Positions 11,012 to 21,968 of a stretch of 64,000 nucleotides of DNA are shown here, piece after piece. The position numbers were made by a program, and so were the translations under genes. Origin of the DNA: Perilla frutescens (Eukaryota > Streptophyta > Magnoliopsida > Lamiales > Lamiaceae); assembly GCA_026008535.1 (NCBI GenBank), contig BRKX01000002.1:33347501-33411500 (forward strand), read 5' to 3'. Position 1 is the first letter of the stretch, and each line of letters starts with the position of its first letter. The notes under the pieces were generated by a model. That model worked only from the letters and a program-made list of their open reading frames with translations, had not been told where the DNA came from and did no database searches.

Positions 11012-13474
11012 CCGTGGTGGATAAGGATATCCAGACGGGTGTGTTAATACTCCAACATGAATGTTTCCACTATCTTGCATTGGATATTGCCAGTATGGTT
11101 GTGAGTGATTGATCCCAAACTGAGAAGCAAATGGTAGAAATTGAGCAGAACTACCAGTTGGTCCTTGAAGTGGTGTTGCATGGCTTGTTTCTTGTGAATT
11201 TTGAATATGATTAACTTCTTCTTGTGAGCATGGACTCTTTCTTTTGGTGGCTTTTGTAACTAAAGTTTCAAACAGACATACTCATTCAAATTTGTATATT
11301 TTGAAAATATCAATTAACATATAGGCAAATGCAAAACCATAAGAGTTGTTCATTCAAAAAAAATCAGAAGACTTGAACAAAAAACTTTTCCTTTTCCTCT
11401 TCCGCTCTTGTCCCGGTGGTGTAGTATGTAAGAATCTGTAATTCCTCTTGTCTTGACGCATTGAGGATTGTGTATGAGTGCATCATCCATCTGATTAGAT
11501 TCTTCAACAACCATCAAGGAATCAGAAGATGCATCACTATTAGTATGTACAGGTTCACCAACCTCATCACGTATCCTGTTTTTTGCATTTTTCATCCATC
11601 TTCTCTTTATGTATCGTTCTGGTAGCACGTGCACATTCATAAAATTCAAGACTGTCAATGCATGCTTACACAATATGCTGATAGTCTCAAATTTATGACA
11701 ACTACACTTTATTGCACAATTCCGTTTATCAAACATCACTTGTTTAATTGTTGAGCTTTCACCAGCAGATTGCACTTTGAATTCAAACCAATGGTCGTCA
11801 TAAGCAAGAGGGTGCCCAACAAATGTTGTATTCAAACATTCCAGCAGCTCCGATTCAAACATTTTGTAAATCGTCAAGGTATAAATATCAGCAACTTGAT
11901 CCAGTAATGGGTTTTCTTTCAAAAGCGGTGAAGGTTTCCCTAGTTGACGACGAGTATCCTCATAAGATTCAGTTGCACGCCAAGAATTTAGAATTTTTTC
12001 AAAATTAAAGACAAAATCGTATAATGTAATAGTGTTGCTTGCAGCTTTCTTCAAGGGTGAATTTGTGCTGCCACCTGTAGATGTAGCTAATAAACTAGCA
12101 CTGAACTTGTCATTGCTAAATGCAGTAGCCCACTTGCGTCGTATCTTATACATCCCTTTTAACCAATTATGTCCACTAAGACCATAGTTTTCAGTCATGA
12201 GTTTCCATGTAGTCTCGAACTCTTCTTCAGAATCACACCCACTCATGCACTTATGCCACAATCGTTTAAACATTTTATCACCATCTAAATCCCCCAAGTA
12301 TGAAGAAGCATTTTGGTTGATACGCCAGTGACATAGACAATGGTGAGCTTCCCGGAACACCGTTTCTATGGCATTTATCATTCTTTGACATTGATCACTA
12401 AAAATTGTTTCGGGTTGTTTTCCGTTCATAGAATCAAGAAACGTGCGGAATAACCATTCAAATGAAGACTCCGTTTCATCAGACATCAAAGACAAACCAA
12501 ACATTACATTCTGTTTGTGGTTATTTATCCCAACAAAAGGTACACAAACTAAATTATGCTTTGTTCTATATGTGGAGTCAACCAATATTACATCGCCAAA
12601 GTACTCATAATCAACCTGACATCTATAATCCCTAAAGAAAAAAATTCAAAACCCTGTCATCACCATCCACTTGCACTTTCCAATAAAAGTATGGTTCTTT
12701 ATTTGACTTATCTATAAAATATTGGATCAATGCAGAAGAACCACCATTTCCAAATTTTGTGTGTCTTTTCAAGTAATCAAGATAATTATTGACAACACCT
12801 ACTCCACCATTCACTGTAGCTTCCAAGGTCAAACTTTTAGCGTGTGAAATATTGCGCGAGGATCTCAACAAACATGTCTTATGAAACCTAAGCATTTCAT
12901 GATTATGCTCCTTGTCAAACCTACTCACCTTCCACTCCCCCCTCTTTCCCTAGTAATTTTGAGCCATGCTTTGCAATTTGTTCTAGTTGATGACTTTTGG
13001 TAATCTGGTACTTTATTCTTTGAACATTTTTCATCTTTTTTCCCTTCACAAGAACATTTGAACTCTTTTGATTTGAGTTCACTACTTCGAGAAAAATAAC
13101 TCTGGCTTCCTTTTTTAACGCTAAAGCCTTTAGCATGTGCATAAGAGCAGTACAATAAATATGCCTCATCCACACTTGTCACAATTTGCCCGACTGCTAA
13201 TTTACTCTCCAATTGATCTACTAGGGAGATATCAGATAATACCTCATTTTGGACCTTTGCTACTTCCCTTTGTTCCTTGGACATATTTGTAGTATTAACA
13301 TTATTACCAAAATCTACATCAAATGATAACAAATAGTTTCATCTATTAGTTACTATTTTATTAAATAAAACAATACCTTTACATTAAAAAATAAATTATA
13401 AAAAAAAAGTACAAACCTGCAACTTCAAATAAGTTTCCTGAACGCAATACACTTTTGGAGTAATTTCCTTCCAT
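11012..13474 (-). pseudogene. FAR1/FHY3-related (MULE transposase-type) gene, frameshifted
   Basis: Exons: 13417-13474 (start MEGNYSKSVL), a body from 13313 down to about 11385, and a C-terminal exon 11012-11259 (NQAQ-like tail ending PSGYPYPPR). In order: the FAR1 DNA-binding domain (GFSVKKGSQSYF, then FKCSCEG, then CKAWLKI, then FDKEHNHEM), the MULE transposase core (DSTYRTKHNLVCVPFVGINN, GLSLMSDETESSFEWLF, SDQCQRMINAI, CHWRINQNAS) and a SWIM zinc finger (CSCHKFETISILCKH). Two one-base changes break the frame, one in a 6-C run at 12937-12942 and one in a 7-A run at 12638-12644. The rest is well conserved. Proteins of this family are either Mutator transposases or domesticated light-signalling factors. 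Sitting among repeats with a duplicated leader, this one is more likely transposon-derived. The junction to the tail exon is uncertain. Confidence 0.8.
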
Positions 13475-13639
13475 TAATATGTCATGAATGCCTTATAAAA
13501 AAGCAAGTTATCATAAATGTTTCCAAAGTATATAACGAGATCAAACTGGAAAGTCAAAAAATTCCAAGATACATGGTCCAGCACGGTTCAATCAAAGTAC
13601 AAAAACACAGTTATTGAAATTACTTCATAGAAGTTCCCC

Positions 13640-14425
13640 AATTTGGGAATCAACAGACACAGAAAACTGAGATGCTGGTACTAAAAAGCTAAGAAGAAGA
13701 GTGTTAGTGAGTTACAGTTATATAGTCCTTTTTTCTTTCTTGAATAAGTAGCATTTTTGCGTCTTAGCATTTTAGAGATTACAAAATTCTACATGTATAA
13801 ATACAGCAGATGTACAAAAATTACTTGTAACTTCGCACAATATCATTGAATGAAATAAGTTTTCCCGTCTATCCCTAAAAGAAAGATATGAACTCCAATA
13901 ATTTTTTCATGGTATCAGAGCATAAAATTGCATGTCAAAACTGAGAAAAATATCCAACCAACTTAGAAATCCGTAACACAGAGGTGAACATTCTGAAGAA
14001 AACGAACACAACATTTGCCTACAAATTAAATTTCTGGACTGTAACTAGAGCATAGCATATTCAGACAATAATAATCTGGTAATGTTAGCCGATAACAGGA
14101 CTTACTACACAGCTGAAAGTATCAATCTTCTTGGCTAAATCTGTAGTAGCATCTTGGCATTTGAATTTGGTGAGATTCTTGGGGGAAATTGAAGAAATTT
14201 AGGGTTTCACTTCAGAGAGGAAAACAGATAGTAGGTAGCGGCGGAGTAGTGGTGATGCTCTGTTGTTGGTGTGAGAAAAGTACGAGAGCGAGAATGGTGG
14301 TTATGGTGGTGTTTCGCGGGAGAGAGGGGTCTAGAAATGGCGGGAATTGGCAGTGGAACTCCCGCGCTCGTTGAAGCTTTTTTTTTACTGCGGATAATTT
14401 TCTGTCTAGTAAAATATGTGAGGAT
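13640..14425 (-). promoter_or_regulatory. Leader module B: promoter, 5' UTR exon and intron 1 of FAR1-like gene
   Basis: Homologous to 4745-5762 over nearly its whole length. Shared landmarks are the LTR-PBS junction, the donor GTAAGTCCTG at 14096-14105, the telo-box AAACCCTAAA, the AGCGGCGGAGTAGTG stretch and GTTGAAGC followed by a T run. The plus-strand frames here (14189-14513) are side effects of this UTR. Confidence 0.65.
13702..13921 (+). mobile_element. Copia-type LTR with primer-binding site (copy B)
   Basis: TGTTAGTGAG to ATTTTTTCA (13702-13909) followed by TGGTATCAGAGC (13910-13921). It is the counterpart of 4810-5032, with the same position and orientation relative to its host gene. 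It therefore predates the duplication of the leader. Confidence 0.6.
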
Positions 14426-15172
14426 AATAGTTAGTATTATTATTTCTTCTTATTTCATTTTTCATGTTTTTATCATTTATAATTTTGGTTCATCTAATTG
14501 GACTCTTCGATAAATTATGGACCTAAGAAGAATTTGACACATGATAAGGTTGACATGGTCTCGCTTACAATTGTTGTATATAAATTTTGGTCCTCATATC
14601 TTTAGAATTGATATTTTTAATGTTAAAAGTGATACTTTTTTCGATAAAAAAAATTTAGTGATAATTATAAAAATATCATTGAATTTTAGAAGAAAAAAAT
14701 TAGCAGTACTTTCCAATAAAATAAACGTGATATTTTTCCCATATAATATAAGAATTATGTGCACTTGGTGTACACATGCAAAACCAGCCCTAGTAATTTT
14801 ACTTTATATGAGAAGAGATTCGTGTCTATTATTTTCCAGTGCACTCTAAGTCAGTGTTTGATCAATTTTGTTTCTAAACCATAGTTAGAAACTATAACAC
14901 GGAACAAAACACACACACACACACACATTAGTCCTTGTGTAATGCATAAATACTTCTTTTTTTTCAGTGCTCATAATATTAATTTACTTTTTATAAGGAA
15001 TGATATAGATCAACTTAAATAACATGAAATTATTTTCCTTAATTTCCTCTCTTTTTCCCCCCCGAAAGAGTAATGTATATGTATTGTATAGGTATTTAAC
15101 AGAACAACGCCAATTCTAAAAAATCGATCTTTAGCATATGCATCGAATAAATATATTAAAAAATAATAGGTA
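14426..15172. other. Intergenic, no gene seen
   Basis: AT-rich, with a (CA)n run near 14910-14928. The 102-codon frame at 14541-14849 has no recognisable domain. Confidence 0.5.
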
Positions 15173-15414
15173 GAACTTCATCCATTTCTATATAAATGTC
15201 ATTTTAGATGAATGCACACAAGTTAATAAATTAATTAAATTGCCTAATATATTCTTGTGTGAATACATTAAATGAGTTAAATATAGATGTTTGAATGTAT
15301 TAAATAAGAGTAAATATGTGAAAAATGTGAATTTTCTGTCTCGAATTTGTAGAATGATACTTTTTTAAACAAAATTAAAATGTTAGAATGACACTTATTC
15401 AGAAACGGAAGGAG
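15173..15414. mobile_element. Stowaway-type (Tc1/mariner) MITE
   Basis: The right end, read inward, is CTCCTTCCGTTTCTGAATAA then GTGTCATT, the typical plant Stowaway terminus, flanked by TA. The left end (CTTCATCCATTTCTATATAA then ATGTCATT) is its diverged inverse. About 242 bp. Confidence 0.65.
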
Positions 15415-15579
15415 TATGTTCTGCACAGTTTAAATTTTCTTGTTGTAAAGTGATTCAAACATTTCATTAAATTGAAATTTTAAAAGTAACTAATTCATAT
15501 GATCAACGTAACTACAACCAAATAACTAAGTTTTTGGAAATTTAAATAGTTCGTAATTTTAATAGAGTTCAAACTTCCT

Positions 15580-15945
15580 GTTACATTTCTATGTATTTCA
15601 CTTCAATTTTCACTACAAAATTTATGATTTTCATAATATTTATTATGAAATAAAAATCAATTATAACATAAATAATCATAGTCAACATTTATCAATAAAA
15701 AAATGACTTTAAAAAGTTATAAAATTTAATTTTGAATTAATCAACCATAATAATGAATTATTAATTGGAAATTGAAAGTTAAATACTAAAAAATAATTAT
15801 AAACCATAATTGGGTAGAGTGAACCCAAAAAAAAATCTTAAAATTAAACTAAATCGTAAAAAAAATATAATTGAAGAAAAATATATAAAAAAATATAATT
15901 TAAAGGTGTAACATAAATGTAACACAAAGAGTGTAATAGGAAATC
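15580..15945. repeat. Dispersed repeat related to the 9.2-kb MITE
   Basis: The stretch 15620-15870 is the reverse complement of about 9245-9500. Both carry GGGTTCAC, then TAGGG- or TATGG-TTTATAAT, then ATTTTTTAGTATTTAATT in matching order. The outer parts (CCTGTTACATTTC near 15581, GTGTAATAGGAAATC near 15930) resemble inverted ends like those at 7562-7775. Confidence 0.5.
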
Positions 15946-16534
15946 TAAATTTTAACATTTAATTTTTTTAGGTTTTTTTTTTTTGAGCTCGCTGTTTTTA
16001 GTATTGATGGAATTCGTTTCCGAATTGTATACATCGCAATTTCCAACTGACCAATAAAAAGAAAGAAAGAAAGAAAGAAATTAAGTCGGATCCCTTATTG
16101 CAAAATCGTGTTTCATGCCATCACGCTTCATCTTCTATGTTGCATGGTGAATGCCATATGCTCATGTGTCATTTTTTTTTTAACTGGCACATACCATTAA
16201 TCCTTTGTCTCAATATATTATAGAGGATAAAATACGGTTTTGTACGTGAGGAGATCCAGCATGGGAGTGTTGGACTAAGAGAAGCAATAAAACTACGTAT
16301 CCAATATTTAATAAAATGTGACATATTACAAAAGAGAAGATCACACTAAACTAAAACCACACAAAGAAGATTAATCAGAAATGCTTCAAATATTCCAATA
16401 CACCTTTTACATAGTTTAATAATTATTTGTACTAATTTATTTTCACACACTCAAAATTAGCTGGCTCATATATAGGTACAGCAACCAAATAAAAATAGGA
16501 CATGTACACAAATTATGTTGTGATGAGTGAGGAG

Positions 16535-19500
16535 TCATTCATGGGCTACCCCTGCAGGTTCCGTCAATGGTTTTGTGAGCTTTGTCCACATCCACTCTAA
16601 CGACCCAAAATAGGCTTCTCTCCATGACTCCTTCAACACTAATGAGGTGCAAACGCCTGAAAATCCCACTGCAAATCCTAAAAATAAAAACACATAAAAC
16701 AACTCTATCTCAGATTCACCACTTTCATCATCATCATCCCTTTTGTTTCCCCAGCCGACATCATCGCTGCAATTCCTTCTTAGTGGAAGGCCACAAAGGT
16801 CGCCATTTCCAATATAGCTCGAAGCATCAAATCCCAGAAGTTGAGTGCCTTCCGGTATCCTCCCTGTTAAGTTATTGTAAGACAAATTCAGATGACTTAA
16901 AAAAGATAACATGGTCAAGCTACTCGGAATTCGACCCGACAATGAGTTTTTCGAGAAATCAAGAGAATCCAATTGCTTCATGTCTCCAATGCTGTCAGGG
17001 ATCAATCCTGTCAAGTGATTTTGAGACAAGTTCAATGATCTCAATTCCACTAAACTAGTCAGCTCCTTTGGGATATCTCCAGACAGATTGTTTCTAGAAA
17101 GGTCGAAAATGGTAACCAAAGGAAGAAGATTGGAGCCATATTGGAGCTCACTTCCTTTCGTCGTTACTGATGCACTGTCTGCAAAGGCGCCTGTGGCATC
17201 AGAATAAGCATAAACCGACTTTCTATCACCATATTCAACTAAACTTCTTTTTGTCGCCATTGCAGTAAAATTCTCAACACAACTAGGTATTATGCCTGAA
17301 AGTTTGTTGTCTGAGAGATCCAAGATTTGAAGAGAGTTTAGATGGCATATCTCGGAAGGAATCTCACCACTAAACTTGTTTGAGCGTAGAATGAGAATCT
17401 TCAAGTAGTGGATCCAAGTTGGTAAGTCTCCATCGAGATCATTATGGGCAAGATCGATCTTCAACAGTTTGATGCAGTTATGCATTGTAAAAGGAATCTG
17501 CCCAGAAAACTTGTTGCCATCAAGATTCAAAGACAACAAATCTGCAAGAAACCCTATGGAATTTGGGATGCTTCCAGAAATGTTGTTATTGCTTAAACTC
17601 AAGAACTTCAATGATGGCCATTTCATCCAACAATCTGGCAACTCTCCACTTAACTGATTCGACCCCAAATCAAGATTCAACACTGTCTTAGTTTCATTTT
17701 TCACGCCACAAAAAAAATGCGACGTACCTCCAGAAAATAAGTTGTCAGATAGATTAATCTCTTCAGCAGCATCTCCTACTGGAGGCAATGAACCGTTGAA
17801 CTTATTGGAGTTCAGGTACAAATAGCGGTTATGAATGTAGGGAATCTTGCCATGGAGATAGTTGTGAGACAGATCCAAAAGCTCAATCCCCCATAACCAG
17901 CTAGGAATACTACCTGATATTCCAGTATTGAATAAATCGAGTTCGTAGATATAATTCTTCTGCGTGTCAAGCCATGAGGGAATAAGAGAGCCTGTGCCCA
18001 AGTTCCAATTCCCTAGTCGAAGAACTCCAAGTTGGAAAGGCGGAATCCAGTTTGGACGTACGTCCAAACTCAAGCGATTCCAAGAGGCAGAGAGAGCCTC
18101 TAATTTGGTCAGATTGGCAAAGAAGCTCTCAGTCACAACCCCTTCCAACATGTTATGACTAATGTAAAGCCCTTCTAAATTAAAAAGCTGTCCCAAACTT
18201 TCAGGAAGATTTCCTGTCAATTTGTTGGCTTGCAGGTTCAACAGTAGCAGAGATGACAATTTTCCTAAGCTGATTGGAATAGGACCAGAAAATGAGTTAT
18301 AGCTAAGAATAAGATACTGAAGATTTCTAAATTTACTAAGATCATCTGTCAGATTACCAGAAAGCTTATTATTCTGCATTGTTAGGACGTTCAAAACTCC
18401 TAAGAAACATTCTGACATATCTCCAAATGAATCTGATATTTCTCCTTCCAACTTATTGAAATCTAACTCCAGCACTTTGATTCTGCACAAGTGAGCAATT
18501 TCTCCTGGAATTTTCCCAGAGAGCTGATTTAGAGATAAATCGAGGACTTCAAGAGAGATCAGATTTGATATGGCACTGGAAATTGTACCGTGAAGGAGAT
18601 TGTCCCTCAAAGAAACAAATTCTAAGTGTTTGCATAAGTAGAGCCAATCTGGAATCGTGGAATTCAAAAAATTAGAAGAGAGATCAATATACCGGAGTTT
18701 GGTGGCATTGCTAAAAGTTGGAATCGGGCCTTCAAAAGAGTTGTGACTTAGGTCGAGAGAACGAAGATTTCTGAGTTGAGAAATCCATCTCAGACCAGAA
18801 AAGGAGTGAAAGTTATTGAAAGAGAAATCGAGCAATGTTAAAGAAGTAGCGTTAATATTATCATGAGTCAATGAAGCCATGAAATGATCAAGACTGCAGC
18901 GTTTGAAATGAAGTTGGAGCAAAGAAGGGAGTGAGTTGATCACCTTTGGCCAGTTGTTTGCTTTGCTGAGGTTCACACCATCCATCTTGAGAAATTCCAA
19001 TTCTGAAAGGCCTAACAACCATTCAAGCCTATCAAGATCCAGCACGTTTCGTGAGTTTCCATGGCTATCGACAAAGATATATCGATAGGCATTTAGATCT
19101 AATGCGCGTAAATTCGAAAGATTTCCAATACTATATGGAATCTTTCCATAAAAACCAGCATTGGATAGATTCAAAAACTCGATTGCCGTGAATGAACCGA
19201 TGAAGGAAGGGATTGTTGTGTTAAAGAAATTTTGGCTCAAGTCAAGAAATGAAAGATGTTTGAGATTGAGCAAGGATGGGTTGATTTTGCCGCTTAAACC
19301 TTGAAATGGAAGAGGAGAATTGCAACGAAGATGAAGCTCCTGAACATGGCCAGTCAAGTCGTCACAAACCACGCCTCTCCACTTGCAGCAATCGACTTCA
19401 CTACCCCATGAAAATAGTTGTTTCTTGGGATCTTTCAAGGATTTCTTGAAGCTTAAAAGTGATTGTTTTTCAATTTCTGGGCAAACAATACTATTGTTTC

Positions 19501-19588
19501 TCGCACAATTGCATAATTTGAAGGAAGCTATGGCGTAACAAAGAAAGAAAAAGAAAGCTGCATGGGTTTCCAATGAGCCACTCATCAT
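16535..19588 (-). CDS. LRR receptor-like protein (EIX/Cf-type RLP), no kinase domain
   Basis: Single uninterrupted frame of 1017 residues. A signal peptide (about 1-29) precedes an LRR N-cap (CPEIEKQSLLSFKKSLKDP, then DCCKWRGVVC). A long array of plant extracellular LRRs (LxxLxxLxLxxNxLSGxIP) runs from about 85 to 930. It is interrupted near 760-825 by an island lacking the repeat (SLVEYGDRKSVYAYSDATGA), and closed by a C-cap (GDLCGLPLRRNC). An acidic linker (DDDDESGESE) leads to a membrane helix at about 963-985 carrying GFAVG, a GxxxG motif. In RLPs this motif is known to pair with the SOBIR1 kinase. A short cytoplasmic tail follows. Domain order and length match EIX1/EIX2-like RLPs, which recognise microbial or self ligands at the plasma membrane. 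The ligand here cannot be inferred. The gene is isolated among repeats with no sister copy in the window. Confidence 0.93.
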   Translation of the reverse strand: MMSGSLETHAAFFFFLCYAIASFKLCNCARNNSIVCPEIEKQSLLSFKKSLKDPKKQLFSWGSEVDCCKWRGVVCDDLTGHVQELHLRCNSPLPFQGLSGKINPSLLNLKHLSFLDLSQNFFNTTIPSFIGSFTAIEFLNLSNAGFYGKIPYSIGNLSNLRALDLNAYRYIFVDSHGNSRNVLDLDRLEWLLGLSELEFLKMDGVNLSKANNWPKVINSLPSLLQLHFKRCSLDHFMASLTHDNINATSLTLLDFSFNNFHSFSGLRWISQLRNLRSLDLSHNSFEGPIPTFSNATKLRYIDLSSNFLNSTIPDWLYLCKHLEFVSLRDNLLHGTISSAISNLISLEVLDLSLNQLSGKIPGEIAHLCRIKVLELDFNKLEGEISDSFGDMSECFLGVLNVLTMQNNKLSGNLTDDLSKFRNLQYLILSYNSFSGPIPISLGKLSSLLLLNLQANKLTGNLPESLGQLFNLEGLYISHNMLEGVVTESFFANLTKLEALSASWNRLSLDVRPNWIPPFQLGVLRLGNWNLGTGSLIPSWLDTQKNYIYELDLFNTGISGSIPSWLWGIELLDLSHNYLHGKIPYIHNRYLYLNSNKFNGSLPPVGDAAEEINLSDNLFSGGTSHFFCGVKNETKTVLNLDLGSNQLSGELPDCWMKWPSLKFLSLSNNNISGSIPNSIGFLADLLSLNLDGNKFSGQIPFTMHNCIKLLKIDLAHNDLDGDLPTWIHYLKILILRSNKFSGEIPSEICHLNSLQILDLSDNKLSGIIPSCVENFTAMATKRSLVEYGDRKSVYAYSDATGAFADSASVTTKGSELQYGSNLLPLVTIFDLSRNNLSGDIPKELTSLVELRSLNLSQNHLTGLIPDSIGDMKQLDSLDFSKNSLSGRIPSSLTMLSFLSHLNLSYNNLTGRIPEGTQLLGFDASSYIGNGDLCGLPLRRNCSDDVGWGNKRDDDDESGESEIELFYVFLFLGFAVGFSGVCTSLVLKESWREAYFGSLEWMWTKLTKPLTEPAGVAHE

Positions 19589-19699
19589 TTGTGAAAAATC
19601 TTGGGAGTTGTAGTGATTAATGCATCAGCTAGGGGAGATCTATATATATCTAGGTGGGTTCAAATAAAAATGAACCCTTTGAAGGAAATTCGAAGGAAA

Positions 19700-20046
19700 T
19701 AAGAATGAATCTTCACCACACAGTTTTATATTTCAACGACCAATATTAATTAAAGATTAGTCAAATTAACGCTAGCATGACATGTAATTAATTTAGAAGA
19801 AAAACTCCATCCCGCCAATTGATTAAGGGTAAATCTGGAAACCCAAAAACATGACACCATCATATTTACACAAAATTTATTTAAACTTTTAAACAATCAT
19901 AAATTTTTTAATTTAATTTTCACAAATAATATACCAAATTAAAAGTCTTTTCATATTTTTAATTTAAGATACATATAGCAAATATTTATTCAAACAAAAA
20001 TTGATAAAAAATATAAAACAATGTTTTTCATGCATTATACAAGTTC
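19700..20046. other. Upstream region of the RLP gene, no further feature
   Basis: AT-rich probable promoter side of the RLP gene. A TATATATATCTA stretch about 45-55 bp upstream of the ATG (near 19639-19650) could act as a TATA region. Confidence 0.35.
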
Positions 20047-20050
20047 TAAC

Positions 20051-21295
20051 TGTCAGATATTGCTTCTGTGGGGTCGCCTTTGACTGAGTCGTGACCCCTG
20101 TCGCGAATGCTGAGGTGGTCGCGAGCGAGAGTGCCACGTGGGTTCATCACTTGACTTGCGGGTGATGTGGTCACGAGCCATCTCAGGTGTCAATTGGGCT
20201 TGGCAATTTCTCCATCTATTTCGGGCTTTATTCTCACTAAAAGTATAGAAGGATGATGATGATGACGATGGACAAAAATTAGGGTAAGAATTCACACCCG
20301 CAAATTTTTCCACAAAGTTAGAGAGCTGCAGAAAAGAACATGGAGAGCAAGACTAGGGGATTCAAGCCAAGTGAGAATATAGAGACAAAATAATTACTTC
20401 CAAATTTTATTTATCTTTATTTGTGTTAGACATGATTTTTTGTTGGGTTTTAGTTTTCTATATTTTTATGGACAGCTAAACCCTAGTTTTATAGGGTTGG
20501 ATGATGAATTATCTATAAAGTTTGTTTAATTAATTTTATCATATTTTCTATGACTTGATCTTGATCTTTGATTATTCTTGTGGTTATCTGTGTTATTTAA
20601 CTCATCACTAAATAATACAAATTGATGTGTAAATTCATAAATCGATAGAGGAGTTTCAACACAAGATCTGGAGTAATTAGCTCATAAATCAACACTCTAG
20701 AGGGTTGAGGTTAACTGAGAGACAATTAATAGGCCCTAAGAGCCATTAGGAGTTGCATGCTAAGTATTGAACGAAAACGTTAATACTAATGGTGTGATTC
20801 ATGCTTTAGGCGCTTCGAAAGGAGGTTTATAATATAATTATGGTTATTCTAGCTAGATTTAAGTCCCACATAGGTATATGATGAAACAGTTAAATAAATG
20901 GATTAGATGAAGATTCTCCAACTTTATATTACGTCTTTCTCCTTTGTTTCTTCCCCACTCTTTCTTCTCCATGTTTTCATTTATTTTATGTATTTAAGTA
21001 TTATAATTAGAATAAAAACTTTAATCGGTTGTCTAGATAGTGTTTAGTAGTTGAGTTGTGATACTTAGTTAAATATTAAATCTCTGTGGATATATATGAC
21101 GTTGTTCACTGCTATATTATATATCTCACTATGCACTTCCAGTTAGATTAAAATAAATACCGAATAATTAACATGCATATATATATATATGTTCATAATA
21201 TCATTGTTTTACATTAATAATTAACATGTTTCATATTAACAATATCAATATAAGATATTGGCAACTTCATGGAATCCTATTAGCAATATCTGACA
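20051..21295. mobile_element. LTR-like element, possible solo LTR, related to 59.8-61.1 kb
   Basis: TGTCAGATATTGC at 20051-20063 is the exact inverse of GCAATATCTGACA at 21283-21295. The unit therefore begins TG and ends CA with 13-bp inverted ends, as LTRs do. Its interior is, in reverse orientation, homologous to 59815-60960. Shared landmarks include GTCGCGA-rich stretches at one end, GGGTTTTAG, the AGGAGTTTCAACAC / GTGTTAAAACTCCT block and AATAAATACCGAA at the other end. No convincing 5-bp duplication (CTAAC against ATTAC). The 86-codon frame at 20053-20313 is inside this repeat and not a gene. Confidence 0.5.
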
Positions 21296-21932
21296 ATTAC
21301 AGACTTAGAGCGTGTATATGTTTGAAAAATTGTTTTTATATTTTTCATCTATTTTTTTATTGGAACAAACATATGAAATATGAATTTTAAATAAAAGATC
21401 ATGGAAAAAGCTTTATTTTGAATATATTAGTTGCATAAATTGGATTAAAATTGAGCAAGTTATAACTGTTTAAAGTTTGAGGTAGTCTTGTATGCACATG
21501 TGCACATCAGAAAGTCAACGCGGTTCAATGCACAATGACTCGATCAACCCGTAAAAAAAACATTAAAATCAATATCAACCGTAATACTAAAAAGTATCAC
21601 ATGTATATTTAAAAAGTATCGGCCAGAATTTTATTTCGTAAAAATCAGTATCAACTATAACAATATAACACTAAAGAATATAATATCACTTAAAATTTAA
21701 AAAGTGTCACCTATTTTGACTTTTTTTTACGGGTTAACCATCTGATCTGCATTTAGTGCACAAGAGAATTGACGTTAAATTTTTTAAATATTTTTTAAAA
21801 TTGTACTTTTTTATTTTTTATATTTACCATTATACCACAACCTTTTTTGTAAGTGGGGATGTGATTGGTTTCTATTTCCCACATATTTTATTCTAATTTG
21901 AATCATTTCCTATACACACACACACACACATA

Positions 21933-21968
<36 letters not shown>

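Noticed and set aside
20053..20313. 86-codon Arg/Ser-rich minus-strand protein
   Set aside because: It starts and ends within the LTR-like repeat, and the related copy at 60 kb does not keep the frame.
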